37,998 nt of DNA. Origin: Clostridiales bacterium (GTDB taxonomy: Bacteria; Bacillota; Clostridia; Lachnospirales; WQUN01). A program made the translations under genes and the position numbers. The notes below the pieces were generated by a model. That model did no database searches, was not told where the DNA came from, and saw only the letters and a list, made by a program, of their open reading frames with translations. Positions 31,847 through 37,998 of this stretch are shown here, one piece after another. Location of the stretch: positions 1 to 37,998 of the forward strand of contig JAISZF010000050.1 of NCBI GenBank assembly GCA_031269415.1, written 5' to 3'. The stretch's first letter is position 1; each line of letters opens with the position of its first letter.

Positions 31847-32742
31847 ACGGTAAGCATGGCGTTATGAGCGGCTATAGCCCCGTCGGCGGCGGCTGTGATC
31901 ACTTGGCGCAGCGACTTCCTGCGTATATCGCCCGCCGCGAATATGCCGGGTATATTGGTTCGCATCTCGTCGTCCGTGATGATATATCCCTGCCCGTCCA
32001 GGTTCAGCGATCCTTCGAACAATTTGCTGTTGGGGGACGCGCCGACCGCCACAAAGACGGCGGAAAGCTCCAACGCGCGCGGGGTATGACCCTCTTGGGA
32101 CAATACCGCGCCCTCTACCTTCTTTTCGCCCAGCAGTTCCGTTACCCTCGCGTTCATAATTAATTCTATATTGTCATGGTTTTTTAATTTTTCCGTTTCA
32201 GCCCGCGCCGCGCGGAAGCTGTCCCTCCGGTGGATTATATATACCTTCCGGCATATTCTGCTTAAGAATAACGCCTCCGTCACCGCCGTATCGCCGCCGC
32301 CGACAACCGCGACTTCCTTGTCCCTGAAGAAATTGCCGTCGCAGGTGGCGCAATATGACACGCCCGAACCTCTCAGTTCTTTTTCCCGCGCCAAGCCCAG
32401 TTCGCGGGGGTTGCGGCCCGTGGCCGCTATGACGCAGCGGCTCTCATAGCTTTGCTTTGCTGTCCTGATCACCTTAATATTATCGCCGAATTCCACCCCG
32501 TTAATGGTCTCGTAAATTATGCGGGGTTCATAGATCCGCGTCTGCTTTTCAAATTCGTCGATTAATTCCCCTCCTGTTATGGGCTTGGAGAAACCGGGGT
32601 AGTTCTCTATTTCATGCGTGTTGATAATTTGCCCGCCCAGGTACAGCTCCTCAATCAGCAATACGCCCAGCCCATAGCGCCGGGCGTACAGCGCAGCTGT
32701 AAGCCCCGCCGCCCCGCCGCCCAACACGATGACGTCATACAT
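31834..32742 (-). CDS. trxB: Thioredoxin-disulfide reductase
   Basis: This 302-residue flavoprotein passes electrons from NADPH to thioredoxin. The FAD site VIVLGGGAAGLTAALYA is at the start, the redox pair C131/C134 is in YCATCDGNFF, the NADPH site is VVGGGDTAVTEALFL with HRRDSFRA, and the end motif is GIFAAGDIRRKSLRQVITAAADGAIAA. It is shorter than average only at the C-terminus. AGGAG precedes the ATG. It is a single gene that forms the boundary between the host operon and the tRNA/island. Confidence 0.95.
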   Translation of the reverse strand: MYDVIVLGGGAAGLTAALYARRYGLGVLLIEELYLGGQIINTHEIENYPGFSKPITGGELIDEFEKQTRIYEPRIIYETINGVEFGDNIKVIRTAKQSYESRCVIAATGRNPRELGLAREKELRGSGVSYCATCDGNFFRDKEVAVVGGGDTAVTEALFLSRICRKVYIIHRRDSFRAARAETEKLKNHDNIELIMNARVTELLGEKKVEGAVLSQEGHTPRALELSAVFVAVGASPNSKLFEGSLNLDGQGYIITDDEMRTNIPGIFAAGDIRRKSLRQVITAAADGAIAAHNAMLTVQGD

Positions 32743-32764
32743 AGTAAAACTCCTCTCGATATAC

Positions 32765-32792
32765 TTGACTTTATCGGATAAACTGATATAAT
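32765..32792 (+). promoter_or_regulatory. tRNA-Arg promoter
   Basis: TTGACT (32765-32770) is followed by a 16-nt spacer and TATAAT (32787-32792), with TG extension, ending 13 nt before the tRNA. Confidence 0.75.
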
Positions 32793-32805
32793 GTTCTGGT
32801 TATCC

Positions 32806-32878
32806 GCATCTGTAGCTCAGTGGATAGAGCGACCGCCTCCTAAGCGGTAGGCCGTGGGTTCGATCCCCGCCAGGTGCA
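32806..32878 (+). tRNA. tRNA-Arg, anticodon CCT
   Basis: The cloverleaf folds completely. The acceptor GCATCTG pairs with CAGGTGC (one G-T). The D arm is GCTC-AGTGGATA-GAGC, the anticodon stem is ACCGC/GCGGT with loop CTCCTAA (CCT at 32839-32841, reads AGG), the variable loop is AGGCC, and the T arm is GTGGG-TTCGATC-CCCGC. The discriminator is A and CCA is not encoded. It is the likely insertion target of the adjacent element, whose integrase ends 78 bp away. Confidence 0.97.
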
Positions 32879-32881
32879 TGT

Positions 32882-32932
32882 AAAGCCCTTGAAATCAGTT
32901 GATTTCAAGGCTTTATTTTTTTATATTTTTTT
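32882..32932 (+). terminator. tRNA-Arg terminator
   Basis: AAAGCC-C-TTGAAATCA (32882-32897) pairs with TGATTTCAAGGCTTT (32900-32914) with one bulged C, and is followed by A and a long T run. Confidence 0.88.
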
Positions 32933-32936
32933 AGTC

Positions 32937-32958
32937 TTCCCACATTATTCCCACATTA
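32937..32958. repeat. Tandem 11-bp repeats, probable integrase arm sites
   Basis: TTCCCACATTA occurs twice in perfect tandem (32937-32947, 32948-32958), the second overlapping the integrase stop codon. Short direct repeats at this location are typical arm-type binding sites of tyrosine integrases next to the attachment site. Confidence 0.6.
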
Positions 32959-34155
32959 GATTTTAAAGAGGTGGTTAATGCTTTCAGCGGCTTCTGTTTT
33001 AACCTTGGGCATAACATGCACATACACACCTGCCGTGATTGCTATGGTCGAATGTCCTAATAGTTTTGACACGGTTAATAGTTCAATGCCCTGCTCAAAT
33101 AATTGCGTGGCGTAAGTGTGCCTTATATTATGAAACGCTCTTGTCCTTACCCCGGCCCTTTTTAAACAGCGTATCCATGCGTGGTATATATTTTTGCCGT
33201 CCAGGTAATTGCATGTACTGGATGTGAATATTAAACTCGCGCCTGTTAAGGGTATTTTGTTTGCCAGGTATTTTTCTTTTTGCCGCGCCAGATATGCCTT
33301 TAGGGTAGGAATTAACGCGCTGGGCAAAGGGACGTTCCTTATACTGCTTTTAGTCTTTGGCGTTTCCAGTATCAATGCATATTTGTATGAGCCGTCGGCG
33401 TTAATTATTTTTACGCTCTTTAATGCCTTTGCAACGTGTATTTCTTTATTCTCCAAGTCAACATCCCGGAATGACAGTCCCAGCAGTTCCCCTTTTCTAA
33501 GTCCTGTGCCTAAACCAAGTAACAGTATCATGTTGAGACAGCTTCCGGATTCGTTAAAATAGTTACATGACGCGGCTTTTATTTTTTCAATCTCGTCAGG
33601 TGTAAACGGGTCTACCTCTCTGTCTTCTATGTCGCTTATTCTTTCGGACGCTTTTGATCGCCCCGGAATAGCTATCCTGAAACAAGGATTTATTACTATG
33701 TATCCTTCCTTGATGCAGTAGTTGAAAAACATTTTTAACAGCTTATTCAGATTAAAGATTTGACTTGAGGAAGTTCCTGTATCATAGATCCTGTTATAAT
33801 ACTTTTGGAGCGTCATGGATTTAATGGCGTATATTTTCAGGTTGAATAGTTCCGTGTTTATTACATAGTTACGGAAAACGCCCTCGTATCTGTCGAACGT
33901 GGCGTAGGATGCATACTGCTTTACTACCTCAAATAACCAGGTATGCATGAACTCGCCTAAGGTAGTATTTTGAAAGTCAATATTTAACCCCTTATTGAGG
34001 TTATCAATATATTCTTTCTTTTTTTGTTCAGCTTCCCTCATATTCTTACCTAAAAATTCTTTCCGTATGCGCGTCCCATCCGGGCGCGTTCCAACAGTGG
34101 CAGTTACGCGGGCATATTTAATCCCGTTTTTTTCATAGTTAGTCTTAACTGCCAT
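32956..34155 (-). CDS. Tyrosine recombinase integrase
   Basis: This is a 399-residue phage/ICE-type integrase. The N-terminal arm-binding part (about 1-60), core-binding SAM-like domain (about 64-165) and catalytic domain (about 185-385) are in the usual order. Catalytic residues are R220 (GTGLRKGE), a lysine at 267 or 269, H342 and R345 (HNIRHTYAT), H368 (LLGHS) and nucleophile Y378 (GVYVHVM), so it should be active. AGGAGG lies before the ATG, which overlaps the regulator gene by 11 bp. It ends at the tandem repeats beside tRNA-Arg. Confidence 0.95.
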   Translation of the reverse strand: MAVKTNYEKNGIKYARVTATVGTRPDGTRIRKEFLGKNMREAEQKKKEYIDNLNKGLNIDFQNTTLGEFMHTWLFEVVKQYASYATFDRYEGVFRNYVINTELFNLKIYAIKSMTLQKYYNRIYDTGTSSSQIFNLNKLLKMFFNYCIKEGYIVINPCFRIAIPGRSKASERISDIEDREVDPFTPDEIEKIKAASCNYFNESGSCLNMILLLGLGTGLRKGELLGLSFRDVDLENKEIHVAKALKSVKIINADGSYKYALILETPKTKSSIRNVPLPSALIPTLKAYLARQKEKYLANKIPLTGASLIFTSSTCNYLDGKNIYHAWIRCLKRAGVRTRAFHNIRHTYATQLFEQGIELLTVSKLLGHSTIAITAGVYVHVMPKVKTEAAESINHLFKI

Positions 34156-34495
34156 TAGTGCGTTCCTCCTGTTGCATTTTCAGGTAAACGTCAGCAGCGC
34201 CCTCCAAACGATATTTGTTCTTAGTGTCCAGCTTCTGGATTTTCTCCAGTAAAGGCGCGATATTGTTTTCATTATCATATGCTGGGAATTTAATGTCATC
34301 ATTCATTAGATAATCGTAGGAAACGCCGAAATAGGATGTTATTTTTTTAACTATATCAACGGATATACGTTTGGAAGTGTTGCACCTAAACATATTATGT
34401 AATGCTTCATAGTTGATACCAGATTCATCACAAAGCTGTTTTATAGTTATTCCCTTTTCCCGACATAATGATTTAATTTTTTTATTAGTGTCCAA
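34145..34495 (-). CDS. XRE-family HTH regulator, probable element repressor
   Basis: This protein of about 116 residues has an N-terminal XRE helix-turn-helix (KKIKSLCREKGITIKQLCDESGINYEALHNMF, about 4-60) and a helical tail (EKIQKLDTKNKYRLEGAADVYLKMQQEE). A GTG at 34504 is possible, but it abuts the AAAGG site; the TTG at 34495 has 8-nt spacing and is preferred. It is co-transcribed with the integrase and divergent from a Cro-like gene, the classic lysogeny-switch layout. Confidence 0.85.
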   Translation of the reverse strand: MDTNKKIKSLCREKGITIKQLCDESGINYEALHNMFRCNTSKRISVDIVKKITSYFGVSYDYLMNDDIKFPAYDNENNIAPLLEKIQKLDTKNKYRLEGAADVYLKMQQEERTNGS

Positions 34496-34527
34496 TAAAA
34501 ACACCTTTCATATTATTATTTTTATCT

Positions 34528-34556
34528 ATGGTAGCATTTTATTATTACAAAGGCAA
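34528..34556 (-). promoter_or_regulatory. Leftward promoter of the regulator-integrase operon
   Basis: On the minus strand TTGCCT (34556-34551) and TACCAT (34533-34528) are 17 nt apart, with a TG extension before the -10. Confidence 0.55.
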
Positions 34557-34574
34557 GTCTTTTTTAGGTTTGAT

Positions 34575-34610
34575 TTGACAAGATGAACGACGTATGATAA
34601 ATTTATATCA
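34575..34610 (+). promoter_or_regulatory. Rightward promoter with overlapping operator
   Basis: TTGACA (34575-34580), a 17-nt spacer and TAAATT (34598-34603) with TG extension form a good promoter. An inverted repeat TGATA-N6-TATCA (34595-34610) covers its -10 box and is a plausible binding site of the element's HTH repressor. Confidence 0.6.
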
Positions 34611-34667
34611 GTGTTTAAATTAACCAACAAAGGATGATTTTAACATTATTGCCCAAGGAGGGGTTGT

Positions 34668-34874
34668 ATGTTTCACAACATGATGGCGGAAATTGCAAGG
34701 CATGATTTAAAGCTGGTTGACATAGCAAAAGCTCTGGGGATTTCCAGATCTACGCTTTCCTCCAAGATAAGAGGTAAGTCGCTGTTTTGGGCAGATGAGG
34801 TGCAGACTATGCAAAAGCTGTATTTTTCTGATTGCACTTTTGATTATTTATTGCAGGAGGATACCGTTACATGA
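34668..34874 (+). CDS. Cro-like small HTH protein
   Basis: This 68-residue protein is little more than an XRE-type helix-turn-helix (MAEIARHDLKLVDIAKALGISRSTLSSKIRGKSLFWADEVQTMQKLY). It is preceded by AAGGAGGGG and is the first gene of the rightward operon. It overlaps the next gene by 4 bp (ATGA). By position and size it would be the Cro-like counterpart of the divergent repressor. Confidence 0.82.
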   Translation: MFHNMMAEIARHDLKLVDIAKALGISRSTLSSKIRGKSLFWADEVQTMQKLYFSDCTFDYLLQEDTVT

Positions 34875-35158
34875 AGCTTTCTTTAATTAATGATGAACCT
34901 ACGGTAGATTTTTATGAAGTTACTCCCGTGCAATGTGGTAAAATAATGAATCCTCCTATATCCGGCGCGACAGTACTGTCGCGCTGTAAACAAGGGATAC
35001 TGCCTTTTAAGTGTTACAGGACAGAAGGCGGGCATTGGAAAATTTTATTACCGAAGAAGCTTTATTCTAGTAACGCCATTGAGCAGACACTAAAAAATGA
35101 AAACGCCAAATTAAAATTGGTAATCGAAGCCGTTAAGGACGCTGTTAATACATTATAG
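34871..35158 (+). CDS. Small excisionase-like DNA-binding protein
   Basis: This is a 95-residue protein. The segment PVQCGKIMNPPISGATVLSRCKQGILPFKCYRTEGGHWKILLPKKLY (about 17-63) has the pattern of winged-helix excisionase/HTH_17 domains (a turn, a recognition helix with R-C-K-Q-G, then a GG-W wing). A coiled-coil-like tail follows (NAIEQTLKNENAKLKLVIEAVKDAV). It may be the directionality factor of the integrase or another regulator; the family assignment is by eye. It is coupled to the Cro-like gene and 11 bp from the ligase gene. Confidence 0.6.
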   Translation: MKLSLINDEPTVDFYEVTPVQCGKIMNPPISGATVLSRCKQGILPFKCYRTEGGHWKILLPKKLYSSNAIEQTLKNENAKLKLVIEAVKDAVNTL

Positions 35159-35169
35159 AAGGGTTTGCC

Positions 35170-36687
35170 ATGAAGCTCAATCCACTCCAAATTTTTTATT
35201 TAATAAAAGATAATGACGGCGCTTTTATTACAATGAATGCGAGCGCCTATAAACCTTTATTTATAAAGCATACCCGGCAGGATTATTTGAATGAAGGAAT
35301 ACCGGGTATAGAGCCAATGACCGCGCAGGAATTAAATTTTGAACGTGACGAGCAGACAAGGAAGCTGTACAGCACGGATTGTTACGCGGAAGAAAAATTT
35401 GACGGGACAAGGGCTATACTGCATATAGGGAAGCAGCATAGCCGTATATTCAGTCGGAATATAAGTACGAAAAGTAATTGGTATAATGAATTTACTGATA
35501 GCCTGCCGCAATTAAGAGGATTATCCAGTGAGCAGTATGAAGGAACAATTCTTGACGGCGAGTTATTAATCCCCAATAGGCCGTTTAAAGATATATCGGC
35601 CACAATGAATTGCCTGTGGGATGAAGCAATTAACCGTCAGCTTAAATTAGGTTTCGCCGTATTGAATGTATTTGATATTGTTCATTACAGGGGACTCGAC
35701 ATTATCCATAAGCCTTTGGCCGAAAGGAAACGTTTTTTGCGTGAAGTCGTTAAGGCGTTGCATAGTGCTTACTTATCGGAAGTCTTGTATTTTGATGATA
35801 CGATAACCGTAGTTATACCGGAATCCCTTGTACATCAATTAATGACTGAATACTATTATAAGATTTCCGGGGAAGAAAATTTGCTGTATCCTAATTTATC
35901 AAATTTATTAGCCCAGCAGATTTATGGATTCAGCAAGGATATAACCGGAGATTTTAAATTACGTAATGTTGATAAACAAACATACTACGAGTATATTGTT
36001 GCAATGGGCGGTGAGGGGATTATTCTTAAAGATAAATCAGCCCCATACGAACATAAGAGAAGCAAAGCATTTCTAAAAGTAAAGAAGAATTTTACCCGAG
36101 AAGTTATCATTACTGGGTTTAGCGAACCAACAAAAGAGTATAATGGGAAGCTTCCGGAAACATGGAATTATTGGGAAAACTCAAAAACCGGGGAAATAAA
36201 AGTATTTGACTGGAGCAGTTCAGTGGACAACGACTATTACGCGCGAAATGAGAGCCATTTAATACCGGTATCCAAATACTACGCAGAGCATTGGGTTGGC
36301 AATATTCAGTTTGGCGTTGCTATATCCGACGATGAGGTTAAAACGCTGTCCAAGAAAAAGACGTTTTACATTCAGAAGATGCGGTTTGGTCATAAAATAG
36401 TTAATGTAATTGAGATCGGGGAATGCGCAGGTTTTGACGAAGAAACGCGCCACATGTTCAGTAGTCAGTATTTGTCCAAGGATGGATATATTCATTGTAT
36501 TACAGACACTGATTATGAGCGCGCGGAGAGGAATGAATTTCAACCTGTTCAGTGGGAGGGCAAAGTAATCGAAGTACTGGCGAATGATTTGTTTAAAGAT
36601 ACCGGCAAATTGAGGCACCCAAGATTTTTAAGATTGCGTGAAGATAAATCCCCGCTGGAATGTAATTGGAAGAACCATATAGCATAA
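35170..36687 (+). CDS. ATP-dependent DNA ligase
   Basis: This is a 505-residue nucleotidyltransferase of the ATP-dependent DNA ligase type. Motif I KFDGTR has the adenylated lysine K76; DGE is at 129-131, FDIVHYRG at 168-175, EGIILK at 282-287 and KVK at 303-305. The OB-fold region follows with motif VI-like LRHPRFLRLREDKSP near the end. About 80 residues without ligase motifs (roughly 195-275) sit between the FDI and EGIILK motifs, which is more than I expect in a minimal ligase. The first 70 residues before motif I are also unassigned. It is the third gene of the element's rightward operon, so it should be expressed with early/lysogeny control genes. Cellular replication ligases of bacteria use NAD, so this is accessory. 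Confidence 0.9.
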   Translation: MKLNPLQIFYLIKDNDGAFITMNASAYKPLFIKHTRQDYLNEGIPGIEPMTAQELNFERDEQTRKLYSTDCYAEEKFDGTRAILHIGKQHSRIFSRNISTKSNWYNEFTDSLPQLRGLSSEQYEGTILDGELLIPNRPFKDISATMNCLWDEAINRQLKLGFAVLNVFDIVHYRGLDIIHKPLAERKRFLREVVKALHSAYLSEVLYFDDTITVVIPESLVHQLMTEYYYKISGEENLLYPNLSNLLAQQIYGFSKDITGDFKLRNVDKQTYYEYIVAMGGEGIILKDKSAPYEHKRSKAFLKVKKNFTREVIITGFSEPTKEYNGKLPETWNYWENSKTGEIKVFDWSSSVDNDYYARNESHLIPVSKYYAEHWVGNIQFGVAISDDEVKTLSKKKTFYIQKMRFGHKIVNVIEIGECAGFDEETRHMFSSQYLSKDGYIHCITDTDYERAERNEFQPVQWEGKVIEVLANDLFKDTGKLRHPRFLRLREDKSPLECNWKNHIA

Positions 36688-36719
36688 GTGATAATAGCCA
36701 AATATTAATCCGATACGAT

Positions 36720-36755
36720 AATGGCAGTCATAGATAATTATCTATGGCTGCCATT
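36720..36755. terminator. 36-nt near-perfect palindrome between ligase and HNH genes
   Basis: The 18-nt arms (36720-36737 and 36738-36755) pair completely with one G-T, leaving no real loop. Outer AATCCG and CGGATT segments (about 36706-36776) could extend the fold. It lies between convergent genes, so it may end transcription both ways, but no T run follows on either strand. Confidence 0.5.
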
Positions 36756-36791
36756 ACATTACAGTTGGCCGGATTTTAAGGAGGGGAAGGT

Positions 36792-37982
36792 TCAACAATT
36801 GTCATTATTATCAATTGTGACCTGTAATTCTCTAATATGAGTAAACTGTAACTGCTCAATAATAAATTTTAATAAATCAGGCTTATAGCTATCTAGCCAG
36901 TGAGGATCGTTACCTTTATATAATACTATTTCAAATATACCCGTATTGCCTTCAAAGTCGCCTGAACCTGGGTCGCCGGGATGGTCTATATATGCACACG
37001 CCGCGCATTGATAAAACCAGTTAACAATTCGGGCAATCGTCCATTCAGTGGCTTCCGAATAAGGCGGGTTAAATAACTGCAATTTGTTTGGCGCGGACAA
37101 CAGGCTTGTAGAATTCTTTTTAAAATTAATAATCCGCGTGCCCTTTAGATTATGGCAATACTCACATAGGCATTGCAAATTATCTTCATCGTCATTGCCG
37201 CCGCGTGACACGGGGATAATATGATCAATCTCAATGTACCGTATTTCCCGCTCTTCAAATAACCTGGAATAGCAAGCGTGGCACCTGTTTTCATTTTTTT
37301 TGCGGATTTCCTGTTTCCGTTCGTGTGTTAAAGGTTCCAAAGTTACGGCGGATTCCCCATAAGCGTCGTTATATACCGGCGGGGAATAATAAAGTCGGTT
37401 GGCGTTGTCATACGCTGTCCTGAATGTGTTAAAATCTTTATATAACAGTTTCCAGTGCAGTTGGCTATCATTGAATAGTTTTTCAAGCCGGCTGTGAATC
37501 TCCGGTCCGGGCAAGACAGTAATCTCCTTCACTACTTGGTCCATATCGTATTTTTTGCGGTCACTGTAATCAAAAAATACGGGCTTGGTATCATTCTGCG
37601 CTACATGGCGAATTAGTTTCTGTACGTTTGTTATTAGCTCATCATCAAAATTGTCAATAGGGTCGTCGAAAAAATCCCCGACTAGCTTTGTCGCTTTGTA
37701 ATACAAGGCTGATTCGTTAACCGTCTCACTGCCGTACCGCTTTTTGTTCCATAAATATTCAGGCATTTTTTCCAGCATGTTTTCGTATTTTGCGCGGTTG
37801 AATTCATATACGAGGATTGTCTCATTTTCAATTGTACTGGAATCGTTCTCGCTGTCTACATTTACGTATGAACACTTATACCAGCCAACAGGCAGATAGG
37901 TTATATACTTCATTTGTTCGTAACTTTCGTATTTTATATCCCGGCTTAGATTCTTTACTAATTGTATGGAAATCAAATCCAT
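36792..37982 (-). CDS. HNH endonuclease-domain protein, probably 5'-incomplete
   Basis: This protein is at least 396 residues. An HNH domain sits around residues 232-285: CHACYSRL, then IEIDHIIPVSRGGNDDEDNLQCLCEYCHNLKG, with two CxxC pairs for structural zinc and the D-H...N...H pattern of the nuclease site. About 230 residues before it and about 100 after it match no family I can name; the N-terminal part has YLPVGWYKC and an acidic DDPIDNFDDEL stretch. ATG 37982 is the first start inside the window, but the frame stays open to the edge with no clear ribosome site (codons KYNP precede), so the gene may begin outside. It is convergent with the ligase gene and probably cargo of the element. 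Confidence 0.8.
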   Translation of the reverse strand: MDLISIQLVKNLSRDIKYESYEQMKYITYLPVGWYKCSYVNVDSENDSSTIENETILVYEFNRAKYENMLEKMPEYLWNKKRYGSETVNESALYYKATKLVGDFFDDPIDNFDDELITNVQKLIRHVAQNDTKPVFFDYSDRKKYDMDQVVKEITVLPGPEIHSRLEKLFNDSQLHWKLLYKDFNTFRTAYDNANRLYYSPPVYNDAYGESAVTLEPLTHERKQEIRKKNENRCHACYSRLFEEREIRYIEIDHIIPVSRGGNDDEDNLQCLCEYCHNLKGTRIINFKKNSTSLLSAPNKLQLFNPPYSEATEWTIARIVNWFYQCAACAYIDHPGDPGSGDFEGNTGIFEIVLYKGNDPHWLDSYKPDLLKFIIEQLQFTHIRELQVTIDNNDNC

Positions 37983-37998
37983 TGGGTTGTATTTTTGT

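Larger units (their letters stand above)
32882..37998. mobile_element. Left part of an integrative element inserted at tRNA-Arg(CCT)
   Basis: Beyond the tRNA the gene content changes to a site-specific integrase, two HTH regulators in a divergent immunity-like layout, an excisionase-like gene, an ATP-dependent DNA ligase and an HNH protein. The DNA becomes visibly more A+T-rich than the host genes. The boundary is placed at the tRNA 3' end, because integrases in this orientation usually recombine there. No second copy of the tRNA 3' end occurs in the window, so the right end is off the window. Whether it is a prophage, a satellite or a conjugative element cannot be told. Confidence 0.75.

Noticed and set aside
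32806..37998. Second copy of the tRNA-Arg 3' end (right att site) inside the window
   Set aside because: I found no repeat of the T-arm/acceptor sequence to the right of 32880.
1..37998. CRISPR arrays, insertion sequences, rRNA genes, T-box leaders
   Set aside because: No regularly spaced repeats, transposase-like frames, rRNA segments or T-box signatures were seen.

Overview
The window looks like a chromosomal segment of an endospore-forming Firmicute on the clostridial side. Reasons: spmA/spmB, ylbJ, sipL next to veg, two CotF-like coat proteins, an AbrB-type regulator, strong AGGAGG-type ribosome binding sites, and local gene order known from Bacillus and Clostridia (yaaQ-yaaR-holB-yaaT-yabB; yggS/ylmE-sepF-ylmG-ylmH). 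The host DNA has intermediate GC. The last 5 kb is visibly richer in A+T.

Layout. 1-1.8 kb: a polytopic membrane protein whose start is puzzling. 1.9-6.25 kb (minus): operon ywaF-like, topB, lipoprotein metallophosphoesterase, meeting the first gene at a bidirectional terminator. 6.4-8.1 kb: secreted AMIN/Amidase_3 cell wall amidase. 8.4-9.0 kb (minus): thyX. 9.1-9.9 kb (minus): abrB-like gene and two CotF-like coat genes. 10.2-11.3 kb: spmAB. 11.4-12.1 kb: purC, with a palindrome inside its promoter. 12.1-13.0 kb (minus): ylbJ. 13.1-17.1 kb: division-linked cluster of a HlyD-like membrane protein, yggS, sepF, yggT/ylmG and ylmH. 17.2-18.1 kb: REC-GGDEF regulator. 18.1-18.8 kb (minus): SpoU-type RNA methyltransferase. 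19.0-21.35 kb: aroC-lysA. 21.35-21.78 kb: non-coding, with a promoter and terminator that frame a candidate small RNA of about 100 nt. 21.8-23.6 kb: polysaccharide deacetylase and a UvrC-like protein without the C-terminal nuclease. 23.7-25.2 kb: HtrA-type protease. 25.3-26.1 kb: HAD phosphatase. 26.2-28.3 kb: veg (tandem consensus promoters) and sipL. 28.4-31.85 kb: c-di-AMP receptor (yaaQ/darA), yaaR, holB, yaaT, tRNA methyltransferase yabB. 31.8-32.7 kb (minus): trxB. 32.8 kb: tRNA-Arg(CCT).

From the tRNA-Arg gene to the right edge lies the left part of an integrated mobile element. It has a tyrosine integrase facing the tRNA with tandem 11-bp repeats at its 3' end, a divergent pair of HTH regulators around a promoter/operator region, a small excisionase-like protein, an ATP-dependent DNA ligase expressed in the same tight rightward operon, and a convergent HNH-nuclease gene that may run off the window. 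The ligase plus HNH cargo is the least explained and most interesting content. The right attachment site is not in the window.

Functionally, the host genes cover spore assembly (spmAB, ylbJ, sipL, coat proteins), envelope growth (amidase, deacetylase, HtrA, SepF cluster, lysA for meso-DAP and lysine), nucleotide and amino acid supply (purC, thyX, aroC) and second-messenger control (GGDEF protein, c-di-AMP receptor).
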